64,000 nucleotides of DNA from CCY15215 sp039194995 (GTDB lineage Bacteria; Cyanobacteriota; Cyanobacteriia; Cyanobacteriales; Spirulinaceae): NCBI GenBank assembly GCA_039194995.1, contig JBCCVR010000009.1, forward strand, positions 13,040 to 77,039. The letters run 5' to 3'. Shown here piece after piece: positions 34,345 through 43,719 of this stretch (positions are counted from its first letter, which is position 1; each line of letters opens with the position of its first letter). The translations under genes and the position numbers were made by a program. Under the pieces are notes generated by a model, which saw nothing but the letters and a program-made list of their open reading frames with translations, was not told the origin of the DNA and did not search any database.

Positions 34345-37300
34345 GTGAATTTTTGGCGATCGCTCCCTTATTTTGCTCCGATTCCCCTCATATTTGCCGC
34401 ATCGGGTCTCTTTTATCCGGTTTTATCTCAATCTATTGTTTCAGAAACGAACGGAACTGAAACGATCGTTAACGCTGAGGGAGGAATTTTCACAATTGAA
34501 GGCGGCATATTATCGGGAGATGGGGCAAATTTATTTCATAGTTTCGAACAGTTTGGACTGGATGCCGGACAAGTTGCTAATTTCCTATCTGCGCCAGATA
34601 TTCACAATATTCTCGGTCGCGTTGTTGGGGGCGATCCTTCAATTATTAATGGTTTAATTCAAGTCACGGGCGGAAACTCCAATTTATTCTTGATGAACCC
34701 GGCGGGGATTGTTTTTGGGACGGATGCGAGTTTAAACGTACCGGGAGATTTTACGGCAACAACGGCAACGGGGATCGGATTTGGGGATAATTTTTTTAAT
34801 GCTTTTGGAGAGAACGATTATCACAACTTAACCGGAAATCCCACGCAATTTGCTTTCGATTTAGCCCAACCCGGAGCAATAATTAATGCGGGGAATTTGA
34901 CGGCGGCGGGAGATCTGACCCTGATGGGAGGAGCGATCGCCAATACAGGCAGCATTGAAGCAGGTACGGTAACGCTTGCCGCCGTCCCCGGTAGCCGTTT
35001 GATTCGCATTCAACAAGCGGGCAGTTTGTTGAGTTTGGAAGTCGAAGCCCCTCGGGATAGTAACGGGCTGATTCTTCCTTTTACGGCGTTGGATATTCCT
35101 GCATTATTAACGGCTTCGGGGACTGAAAATGCGACCCTCGATGCTTTGAATGATGGAGATTTAATGATTGCCGGAAAGGTGCGAGGGGAAAATGTGAATC
35201 TAGCGGCAGTGAATCCCATTCAACCCCAAGATGCAACGTTAATTCGCACGGGGGACGGAACGCAACACAGTCCCACGGTTATTCGCTTTGGAGAAGTTGG
35301 GGAGTCTTTTGACTATACGTTTATTGACGAACGGGCAGATAGTCCTGATGAGTTACTGTATGGAGGAGAAGCGGGAACGGTGTCTCGGTTGGTATTGCGA
35401 GGGGAAGATGGGATCGGGAGAGTCACGGAGGTACTGAATTCTGCGAGGGAACCTGTCGAAACTCTGACGATTGTAGCGGAAGGAAATGCGGGAGAATTAT
35501 GGCTGGGAAAAGACTTTATTACCTCGGAGAATATTCAACAATATCGCACTCAATTGGAAAGTTGGGGAGAGTCTCTGAGTCCCACAGCAGATATTTTGCT
35601 TTATAGTTGCTTTACGGCATTAGGAGCGGCAGGAGAAAGTTTTGTGAATTATATTGCCGAGGCAACGGGGGCAGATGTGGCGGCTTCGGTGGATGCGACG
35701 GGGAGTGCCAATTATGGGGGGAATTGGCAATTAGAATATGCGACAGGGGCGATCGCGTCTGTAATTCCTTTTACCGATGGAACTTTGGCGAATTGGGATG
35801 GGAAGTTGGCAACGCAAACGGTAACGAGTACGGCAGGAGTAGGGGGAGGTTCTTTGAAAGATATCATTGAAAATGTCGCGGGGATAGGAGATACAATTGC
35901 TTTCGATCCGACAGCATTTGCAGGAATGGTAACAATCGATTTAACGAGCAATGAAATTAACTGGGCAACAGATAATTTAACCTTAGAAGGAACGGGAAAA
36001 ACCAATCTATTTCTGGATGGTGGGGGAGCAAATCGCATTTTTAGTATTTCTGCCAATAATGCCACAATTAAAAATGCGACTATTCAGAATGGATCGGTAG
36101 GAGGCAATGGAGGAGGGATTGAGCATACCGGAACGGGAACAGGAACGCTAACATTAGAAAACACCACAGTTCGCAATAATTCCTCTAATGGCAATAATGG
36201 TGGTGGGATTTATAGTAATAGCGGAAATGTGACGCTCGCTACGAGCAAGGTTAGTGGCAATTCTTCAGGTTCTAATGGGGGTGGAATTTGGACGGGTTTC
36301 GGAGGTACAGGGAATGTAACGCTCATTGATAGCGAGGTCAATAACAATACTGCTGCTCAGGGTGGTGGTGGGATTTGGACGCAGGCAGGAACGGTGACAA
36401 TGATTAATAGTCAGGTCAATGGCAATTTTGCCAATAGTAATGTTGCTGGTGGGATTCTGTCTAGCGGAACCGTGACCATGACCAATAGCGAAGTCAGTGG
36501 TAATTCCTCCGGTAAGTTTGCTGGTGGTGGGATTCGGACTCGATTTGGGTCTGGTGTGGTCATGACTGACAGTAAAGTTAATAACAATATTGCTAATGAT
36601 GGTCACGGAGGTGGTATTGAATCTAGTGGAACTGTGATGATGACCAATAGCGAGGTGATTGGCAATTTCTCTAGCGGTTTTGGTGGCGGCATTACAGCCG
36701 ATGGAGATGTAACAATAATGGGAGGGAGTGAGGTCAGTGGGAATTCCTCTAGCCTTAACGGTGGCGGAATTTATCTAGAAAAGAATAGCGATTTAACGAT
36801 CGCCAATAGTCAAATTAGTAATAATGCGGCTGTTGCTGGAGGGGGGATTTTTGTTGATACCGATAGCCAAAACGTAACAATTACCAATAGCAACGTGACG
36901 GGTAATCTCAATGGCGAAGCGGTTTTGAATGCCAATAGTAGCACCAATCTCAATAATGTTACCTTTGGCGGTGGCACTGTCGAGATTAATAGCTCCGTGA
37001 CTGGTATTTCTGGAAATATTACCTTTAACGGCGATGTCACCCTTGCTTCGACTTCAAACAATGCGATCCTTGCTGGAAATGGAAATCTTGCTTTTAACGC
37101 CACCCTCGACACGGGCAATAATAACGTGGCGATCGCCGTCAGCGAACTCGATTTTGGCGGTACCGTCGTCGGGACGGGCAATTTGGCCTTATCTCAAGGA
37201 AGCACCTCGCAAAATATCAATCTCGGCGGTAGCGATAGCGGTTCGACCGATACTCTCGACCTCACCGCCAGCGATCTGGGTGCGATCTCGAATGGCTTTG

Positions 37301-39435
37301 CCTCCGTGACGATCGGACGAGCCGACGGGACGGCAACCATTACTCTAACTGAAGATATTACCTTTAACAATCCTCTAATTATTGAAGCCGGAAACGGCAA
37401 TATTACCAGTTCCGGACAGCACGATATTACCGCCACCGATGGCGATGCCTCTTTAACCCTCAATGCGGGTCGGGGGATTTTTACCGGCAATCTCACCAGT
37501 CTCGGTCAAGATATTATTCTCACTAACAATACTGGTGAGATTACGACGGGAGATATTATTACCTCAGCAGCGATCGGCGGCAATGTTCTCGTGCAAACCC
37601 AAGGCAAACTAAATGCCAATATTATCGATACTCACGGCGCGATCGGCGATGGCGGCAGCACGATCCTCAATGCCGGAGACAATATTACCCTCGATCGCAT
37701 CAATAGCCAAGGTGGAGCAGACGGGAAAGGGGGAATCGTCGATATTACCACCATAAACTTTTTTCGAGCCACAGGAACATTTAGCGATCGCAACGAAGTC
37801 GAAGCCAGTATTTCCACCGCAGGCGGTGCGGGAGGCAGTTCGATAACCATCCGCCACGGCGGGCGAGGAATTTTTCCCTTTCATGTCGGCGATGGGGATA
37901 GCAACGGCACCGCAGGGGCGATTACTTCGGGAGATTTCACCATTGCACCCATGCAATCATTTCTCTCCGACTATACTTTAGGCAATCTTGCGATTCTCTC
38001 CCCCGCCGAATTTTCCCAGACGCTGCCAAAATTTGACAATGTGGAAACCCTCCAACTGACAATGGCTCAATTTATCCAACTCTTGGCCATTCAACCTAAT
38101 TTAAACCAACTCAATCTTGCCGCAGTTCCGCAACTGCTCGATCTCTCCGTTGATAACGTTGACGAATATTTTACCGAAAGTTTTCGCAACCATTTCGGCT
38201 CGGATCTGCTCGCGGACGTTAGCGATCGCGAACTCACCAGCAATGAAACCACTGATAGCGGCGACTCTGAGGAAAAGAACTTCCTCGATCGCGCCCAAGC
38301 CAGCTTACAAAAAGCAGCCTCTGCCACGGGAGTGCAACCCGCCCTCCTCTATGGGATTTTCGTGCCACCCCTAGGCTTTCATAACGACGGGAAAAGCGAT
38401 CACAGTTTGGATCGCCTCCATCTCCTCCTCGTCACCCCATCGGGAGAGCCCGAGATCTATCCCACCGGACAAACGCGGGATCTCGTCCTCAAATCCGCGC
38501 GCCAGTTTCGCCGTGCCGTTACCAATGTCCGCCGTCCCGATGCCTATCTTCCTCCCGCCCGAGATTTGTATCAAACCCTAGTCGCTCCTCTCGAAGTCGA
38601 GTTGCAGGCACGAGATATTCAGCACCTCACTTTTCTGCTCGATGATGGCTTGCGCTCCATTCCCATTGCCGCCCTCCACGATGGCACGAACTTCCTGATG
38701 GAACGCTACAGCCTCAGTCTCATGCCCAGCTTGGCTCTCACGGATCTGCGTCCTGCCGATATTCGCTCCATGAGCGTCCTGGCTATGGGTGCGACAACCT
38801 TCACCGACAAAGAAGCACTGCCTGCCGTTTCGCGCGAATTAGAGATTCTCACAGAAGATTTATGGAAAGGCGATCGCTATTTTAATGAGGACTTTAACGC
38901 CAAACAATTGAAGGAGGCAAGAGATCGCGTCCCCTATGGAATCGTCCATCTGGCCACCCATGCCGACTTCCGACCCGGACAACCCAGCGAGTCTTATATT
39001 CAAATGGGATCCCAACAAATGGGACTCGATGAATTGCGGGAATTGAGACTGCACGATCCGGCGATCGAACTTCTCGTTTTAAGCGCCTGTCGCACGGCAT
39101 TAGGAGATACGGATGCCGAATTGGGATTTGCCGGGTTAGCAGTGGCGGCGGGGGCTAAGTCTGCATTGGGTAGTCTGTGGTATGTCAGCGATGCGGGCAG
39201 TTTGGGCTTTATGACCAATTTTTACGAACATTTGCGAGCAGTGCCAATGAAAGCCGAAGCCATTCGACAAGCGCAAATGGCATTGCACAATGGAGAAGTG
39301 CGCTTGGAAGGAGGACAATTGATCGCACAAGGAAAGACTTTTGCTTTGAATGAGGAGTTGTTGGAATTGGGCGATCGCGATTTTTCTCACCCTTATTATT
39401 GGAGCGCTTTTACTCTGATTGGTTCGCCTTGGTGA
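34345..39435 (+). CDS. FHA-type exoprotein with DUF4347, beta-helix and CHAT domain (copy 3, largest)
   Basis: 1696 residues, GTG start with GGA about 11 bases upstream. Signal peptide, TPS domain (NLFHSFEQFG, NILGRVVGG, MNPAGIVFG) and DUF4347 at ~309-489 (LLYSCFTALG, TGADVAAS). Gly/Asn-rich beta-helix repeats follow at ~495-860 (GGGI, TMTNSEVSGN), then a further beta-rich stretch to ~1220 with LDLTASDLGAI and ITTGDIITS. The CHAT domain at ~1309-1696 has His1539 in HLATHADF and Cys1582 in LSACRTA. Its CHAT is more distant from the other three: it has an extra PPLGFHNDGKSD loop and KAEAIRQAQMALHNGEV near the end. The terminator at 34134 makes it a separate transcription unit. Confidence 0.85.
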   Translation: MNFWRSLPYFAPIPLIFAASGLFYPVLSQSIVSETNGTETIVNAEGGIFTIEGGILSGDGANLFHSFEQFGLDAGQVANFLSAPDIHNILGRVVGGDPSIINGLIQVTGGNSNLFLMNPAGIVFGTDASLNVPGDFTATTATGIGFGDNFFNAFGENDYHNLTGNPTQFAFDLAQPGAIINAGNLTAAGDLTLMGGAIANTGSIEAGTVTLAAVPGSRLIRIQQAGSLLSLEVEAPRDSNGLILPFTALDIPALLTASGTENATLDALNDGDLMIAGKVRGENVNLAAVNPIQPQDATLIRTGDGTQHSPTVIRFGEVGESFDYTFIDERADSPDELLYGGEAGTVSRLVLRGEDGIGRVTEVLNSAREPVETLTIVAEGNAGELWLGKDFITSENIQQYRTQLESWGESLSPTADILLYSCFTALGAAGESFVNYIAEATGADVAASVDATGSANYGGNWQLEYATGAIASVIPFTDGTLANWDGKLATQTVTSTAGVGGGSLKDIIENVAGIGDTIAFDPTAFAGMVTIDLTSNEINWATDNLTLEGTGKTNLFLDGGGANRIFSISANNATIKNATIQNGSVGGNGGGIEHTGTGTGTLTLENTTVRNNSSNGNNGGGIYSNSGNVTLATSKVSGNSSGSNGGGIWTGFGGTGNVTLIDSEVNNNTAAQGGGGIWTQAGTVTMINSQVNGNFANSNVAGGILSSGTVTMTNSEVSGNSSGKFAGGGIRTRFGSGVVMTDSKVNNNIANDGHGGGIESSGTVMMTNSEVIGNFSSGFGGGITADGDVTIMGGSEVSGNSSSLNGGGIYLEKNSDLTIANSQISNNAAVAGGGIFVDTDSQNVTITNSNVTGNLNGEAVLNANSSTNLNNVTFGGGTVEINSSVTGISGNITFNGDVTLASTSNNAILAGNGNLAFNATLDTGNNNVAIAVSELDFGGTVVGTGNLALSQGSTSQNINLGGSDSGSTDTLDLTASDLGAISNGFASVTIGRADGTATITLTEDITFNNPLIIEAGNGNITSSGQHDITATDGDASLTLNAGRGIFTGNLTSLGQDIILTNNTGEITTGDIITSAAIGGNVLVQTQGKLNANIIDTHGAIGDGGSTILNAGDNITLDRINSQGGADGKGGIVDITTINFFRATGTFSDRNEVEASISTAGGAGGSSITIRHGGRGIFPFHVGDGDSNGTAGAITSGDFTIAPMQSFLSDYTLGNLAILSPAEFSQTLPKFDNVETLQLTMAQFIQLLAIQPNLNQLNLAAVPQLLDLSVDNVDEYFTESFRNHFGSDLLADVSDRELTSNETTDSGDSEEKNFLDRAQASLQKAASATGVQPALLYGIFVPPLGFHNDGKSDHSLDRLHLLLVTPSGEPEIYPTGQTRDLVLKSARQFRRAVTNVRRPDAYLPPARDLYQTLVAPLEVELQARDIQHLTFLLDDGLRSIPIAALHDGTNFLMERYSLSLMPSLALTDLRPADIRSMSVLAMGATTFTDKEALPAVSRELEILTEDLWKGDRYFNEDFNAKQLKEARDRVPYGIVHLATHADFRPGQPSESYIQMGSQQMGLDELRELRLHDPAIELLVLSACRTALGDTDAELGFAGLAVAAGAKSALGSLWYVSDAGSLGFMTNFYEHLRAVPMKAEAIRQAQMALHNGEVRLEGGQLIAQGKTFALNEELLELGDRDFSHPYYWSAFTLIGSPW

Positions 39436-39579
39436 TTGTAGCGTTCGACGAACGATTATCAATATGTCAACAAAAAAATCCTGTTCGTCCTATCTCCAAT
39501 TAGGCTGACAACAGCATATATTTGTGGCTAAGATAGATATGGTCGTGCGATCTTCAAGAAAATTTCGGGAAGAAAATCA

Positions 39580-42500
39580 ATGAATCTTGCTCCTATTCGC
39601 CGTCATTCTTCTGTATTGATACCTTTATTCATTGGTTTATTTGCTGCCTCTCCCCTTTTCCCTCAACCGAGCATTGCAGAAATCGTTTCAGAAATGGGTA
39701 CTGGAACAACAGTTAACTCTCATGGCAAAAAAATTGATATCGGCGGTGGTACAATATCGCCAGATGGGGGAAATTTATTTCATAGTTTTGAACGGTTCGG
39801 ACTCGATACGGGACAAGCTGCCAATTTTCTCGCTTCACCTGCAATTCATAATATCCTCGGTCGCGTCGTTGGGGGAGATCCTTCGATTATCAACGGATTA
39901 ATTCAAGTCACTGGAGGGAATTCTAATTTATTCTTAATGAACCCTGCCGGGATTGTTTTTGGGGACAATGCGCGTTTGAACGTACCGGGAGATTTTACGG
40001 CGACAACAGCCACAGGAATCGGTTTTGGGGATAATTATTTTAATGCCTTCGGAGAAAATGAGTATCAAACTTTAATCGGCAATCCCACTCAATTTGCTTT
40101 CGATCTGGTGCAACCGGGCGCGATCGTTAATACCGGGGATTTGAGGGGGACGGGAGGAGATATTAATGTTTTAGGGGGCAGCATTCTGAACGCGGGAAAT
40201 CTAACAGGATCGGGAACGATTAATATCGCTGCCGTACCGGGAACGAGTTGGGTAAGGGTTTCTCAATCGGGAATGATTTTGGCTTTAGAATTGCCGGGCG
40301 ATCGCCTTGCTCCCGATTTTTCGGTGTTGGATATTCCGGCGTTATTAACGACTCCAGAAGTACGAACGGTAACGCAAACAACAGCAGCAGCACTAGAATT
40401 TCCGTTCAATGCGGGGGATGTATCCATAGCGGGAAATATTACCGCAGAAACGGTGAATTTAGGGGCGGCAAGTCGGGTCAGGGTTGCGCCTTCCGACGTG
40501 CCTTGGGTGACGACAGCAGGCGGAAATAGCGCCCCGACAGTAACATTATTTCCAAGCGATCCAGAAGCGGCGATCGCCACGGTATTTATCGATGCAACCG
40601 TAGAAGACTATCAAGATTTGCTCTATGGGGGGAAAGCGGGAACGGTTTCTATCGTCGTTACCCCAGAAGAAGCGGGGATTTCAGCGATTGGCGATCGGTT
40701 ATCGGCGATCGCTGAAGAAGGTCAGAAAGTGGATGAGGTGCATATCGTCACCGAAGGAAACGCCGGGAATTTTTGGTTGGGTCAAGATTTTGTCAGTGCT
40801 GAAAATATCGATCGCTATCGAGAACAATTGCAAGCATGGGGAGAATCTTTGAGCGGAAATGCAGATATTTTGTTGTATAGTTGCTTTACGGCATTAGGAG
40901 AAGCGGGCAAGGTTTTAATCGAGGCGATCGCCACAGAAACGGGCGCAGATGTAGCAGCATCGACAACCCTAACAGGGAATGCAGCTTTGGGAGGAGATTG
41001 GGTTTTAGAATCGAGTACGGGGAATATTGAAGCATCCTTGGCATTCACGCCGGAAGCGATGGAGAATTATGACGGGAAACTGGCTGTATACACAGTCACG
41101 ACAGTAGACGATACGCTGAATGGGGGGGATGGTGTATTGTCATTGCGCGAGGCGCTCGTAACAGCAAACGCAAGCGGATTGGATGATGAAATCCGCTTCG
41201 CTTCAGGAGTATTTAATGGCTCTCAAGGCGCGATCGTCCTCAGCAGTCTCGGAGAATTGACCCTTGAAGGAACTTTAACAATTTCCGGGGCGTTTGGTGC
41301 ATCCAATGTCGTTATTGATGGCGCGGGGACATCGCGAATCTTTAATATTGTATCGGGCAGTACCATCACCTTGGACGATTTAACAATTAGAAATGGGAAG
41401 CCGCCATCGGATGCAGGGGGCGGAATTCTGGCCGATGGAGGAACATTAAATATTACCAATAGCACCATATCGGGCAATCAGACAACTGCTGGATGGGGGG
41501 GTGGGATTTACACATCGGGAACGCTTAATATGACCGCTAGCACGGTATCGAGCAACACTGCGAGAGGAGGGGCTGGTGGCGGCATTTATGCGAGAACCTT
41601 AAATTTAACGAACAGTACCGTATCGGGGAATCAAAGCGATATCTTCGGGGGTGGAATTATGCTGGGAAGTGCAGGGAATGCCGCCGAGATTTCGAGCAGT
41701 ACGATCGCCAACAATCAGGCAGGGACGGAAGGGGGCGGTATCTATGGATTGAATGGCACCCTCGATATTTCCAATGCGATCGTTGCCAATAACACGGCCA
41801 ATGGAACGGCGAATGAAATTGATGGAAGCGGTATTACCGGCGGAACCGTTTCCTACAGTCTGATCGAAGGGACTTCCACAATGACCTCCCTGACGTTTAC
41901 GACGGGCAATATCACGGGGGTCGATCCCCAACTCCTTGCCCTCGCAGACAATGGCGGTTCGACCCAAACCCACGCACTTTCCTCTAGCAGTCCGGCCATT
42001 AATCGAGGCAATAATTCTAGTGCACCTGCCACGGATCAACGGGGATTTTCTCGCGGCAATTTGCTCGATATAGGAGCCTTTGAAGTGCAAGACGAACCGA
42101 ATGCCGTTGTCATTTTTGTCGATGATAATGTTTCTCCAATCGTCATTAATGAAGGACAAGGGATTACATTATCAGTAGATAGTGCATTACCGTCCGATAG
42201 CGAACTTTTATCCTTTGCGGCGACTTTTCTGACCGGTATCGAAGGAACGATTAATTTGGAGGATGCTTTCTTTGATTCTTCATTAGGCGCATTTCGCCTG
42301 AATTTGCGAACGGCTTTGCCCGCGAATTCCATTGCAGCCGTTACGCAAATTGAAAGTACATTTTCTGAAGAATTCAGTTCCGAAAACAGTACCAACTCGG
42401 GAAAAAGTGGTCAGGAAAACCAAGAAGAAGAAGGGAATATCGAAAATATCCGCGATACCTTGAAAAATATCGCCCGAGAAACTGGAACGAATCCCGTTAT

Positions 42501-43569
42501 CGTTTATGCCCTTTCCTTTCCCCAACAATTAGAACTCCTCGTTATTACACCAGAAGAGCATATTATTCGCAAAGTCATTCCTGAAGCCCATGCCGATGCG
42601 TTGCAAGCAACAGTCAAGGATATCCGACGTACTATTACAAATCCTCGCCGTCCCGATGCTTATTTTGCCCCCTCCCAACAGTTATACAACTGGCTCATTA
42701 CACCCATTCAATCCGAACTGGAAGGACTGAATATCGATACTCTCATTTTTAGTTTGGATGCAGGGTTGCGCGGTATTCCCCTCGCCGCTTTGCACGATGG
42801 GGAACAGTTCCTTGTAGAACAGTATAGTTTGGGACTCATTCCCAGCGTCAGCCTCACCAATACCCGCTACGCGCCCTTACACGATAGCCGCATTTTGGCC
42901 ATGGGCGCATCGGAGTTTAGCGAATACGACCCCTTACCCGCCGTTCCTTTGGAATTATCCCTCATCGCCGACCGAGCCAATGAGGGAGAAACGTTCCTCA
43001 ATCAAGATTTTACCTTCAATAATCTCAAAGCCAACAGTCAAAACCGCAACTATCAAATTCTCCATCTCGCGACCCATGCTGACTTTAAAGCAGGGGATGC
43101 GGAAAATGCACACATCCAACTCTGGGATGAAAAAATGCAACTCGATCGCTTGCGAGAATTGGGGTGGACGCAAGAAAACCCCGTGGAATTGCTCGTTTTA
43201 AGCGCCTGTCGCACGGCATTGGGCGATTTGGATGCGGAGTTGGGTTTTGCAGGTTTGGCGGTGAATACGGGAGCAAAATCGGCGCTGGCGAGTTTGTGGT
43301 ATGTCTCTGATGGGGGAACCTTAAACTTGATGGGGGAATTCTATCGCAATTTGCTGAATCCGGAGATTACCATCAAAGCCGAGGCCTTAAGACAGGCACA
43401 AATTGCCATGATTCGCGGAGAATATCAACAGGGAGAAGTGTGGCAGGAAATTACCCGATCGCCCAATCTCGATTCTGCCAGTCAAGAATTTTTAGCAGAG
43501 TTAAGCGATCGCTCCTTTACTCATCCTTACTATTGGAGTGCTTTTACTTTGGTGGGGAGTCCTTGGTGA
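39580..43569 (+). CDS. FHA-type exoprotein with DUF4347, beta-helix and CHAT domain (copy 4)
   Basis: 1329 residues. Signal peptide, then the TPS domain (NLFHSFERFG, NILGRVVGG, MNPAGIVFG). DUF4347 at ~320-500 has LLYGGKAGTVS, LLYSCFTALG and TGADVAAS. A CSLREA-type start of a parallel beta-helix (GDGVLSLREALVTANA) leads into repeats with GGGI and STVSGN to ~820 (DQRGFSRGNLLDIGAFEV closes it). The CHAT domain at ~950-1329 has His1166 in HLATHADF and Cys1210 in LSACRTA. It lies 144 bp after copy 3. The CHAT ends of copies 1, 2 and 4 are close to each other, and copy 3 is the outlier. Confidence 0.85.
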   Translation: MNLAPIRRHSSVLIPLFIGLFAASPLFPQPSIAEIVSEMGTGTTVNSHGKKIDIGGGTISPDGGNLFHSFERFGLDTGQAANFLASPAIHNILGRVVGGDPSIINGLIQVTGGNSNLFLMNPAGIVFGDNARLNVPGDFTATTATGIGFGDNYFNAFGENEYQTLIGNPTQFAFDLVQPGAIVNTGDLRGTGGDINVLGGSILNAGNLTGSGTINIAAVPGTSWVRVSQSGMILALELPGDRLAPDFSVLDIPALLTTPEVRTVTQTTAAALEFPFNAGDVSIAGNITAETVNLGAASRVRVAPSDVPWVTTAGGNSAPTVTLFPSDPEAAIATVFIDATVEDYQDLLYGGKAGTVSIVVTPEEAGISAIGDRLSAIAEEGQKVDEVHIVTEGNAGNFWLGQDFVSAENIDRYREQLQAWGESLSGNADILLYSCFTALGEAGKVLIEAIATETGADVAASTTLTGNAALGGDWVLESSTGNIEASLAFTPEAMENYDGKLAVYTVTTVDDTLNGGDGVLSLREALVTANASGLDDEIRFASGVFNGSQGAIVLSSLGELTLEGTLTISGAFGASNVVIDGAGTSRIFNIVSGSTITLDDLTIRNGKPPSDAGGGILADGGTLNITNSTISGNQTTAGWGGGIYTSGTLNMTASTVSSNTARGGAGGGIYARTLNLTNSTVSGNQSDIFGGGIMLGSAGNAAEISSSTIANNQAGTEGGGIYGLNGTLDISNAIVANNTANGTANEIDGSGITGGTVSYSLIEGTSTMTSLTFTTGNITGVDPQLLALADNGGSTQTHALSSSSPAINRGNNSSAPATDQRGFSRGNLLDIGAFEVQDEPNAVVIFVDDNVSPIVINEGQGITLSVDSALPSDSELLSFAATFLTGIEGTINLEDAFFDSSLGAFRLNLRTALPANSIAAVTQIESTFSEEFSSENSTNSGKSGQENQEEEGNIENIRDTLKNIARETGTNPVIVYALSFPQQLELLVITPEEHIIRKVIPEAHADALQATVKDIRRTITNPRRPDAYFAPSQQLYNWLITPIQSELEGLNIDTLIFSLDAGLRGIPLAALHDGEQFLVEQYSLGLIPSVSLTNTRYAPLHDSRILAMGASEFSEYDPLPAVPLELSLIADRANEGETFLNQDFTFNNLKANSQNRNYQILHLATHADFKAGDAENAHIQLWDEKMQLDRLRELGWTQENPVELLVLSACRTALGDLDAELGFAGLAVNTGAKSALASLWYVSDGGTLNLMGEFYRNLLNPEITIKAEALRQAQIAMIRGEYQQGEVWQEITRSPNLDSASQEFLAELSDRSFTHPYYWSAFTLVGSPW

Positions 43570-43691
43570 TTTCTCCCTCTCCTGTCCCCCTAGTAACGCG
43601 CGATCGCGAGGGATATTGTCATGCCTTATCCTTGGATGAGGCGAAAACAGCGATCGATTATGTTTGGGATAATGCCTTTCAATACGCATGA
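43566..43691 (+). CDS. Possible small ORF overlapping the end of exoprotein gene 4
   Basis: A 41-residue frame starts at a GTG overlapping the exoprotein stop and reads MISPSPVPLV to WDNAFQYA before a TGA. No ribosome site is obvious and I recognise no family. It could be a translationally coupled small protein or chance. Confidence 0.2.
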   Translation: MISPSPVPLVTRDREGYCHALSLDEAKTAIDYVWDNAFQYA

Positions 43692-43719
43692 GTTGCAGGT
43701 GATTCAAGCGGATTCGATC

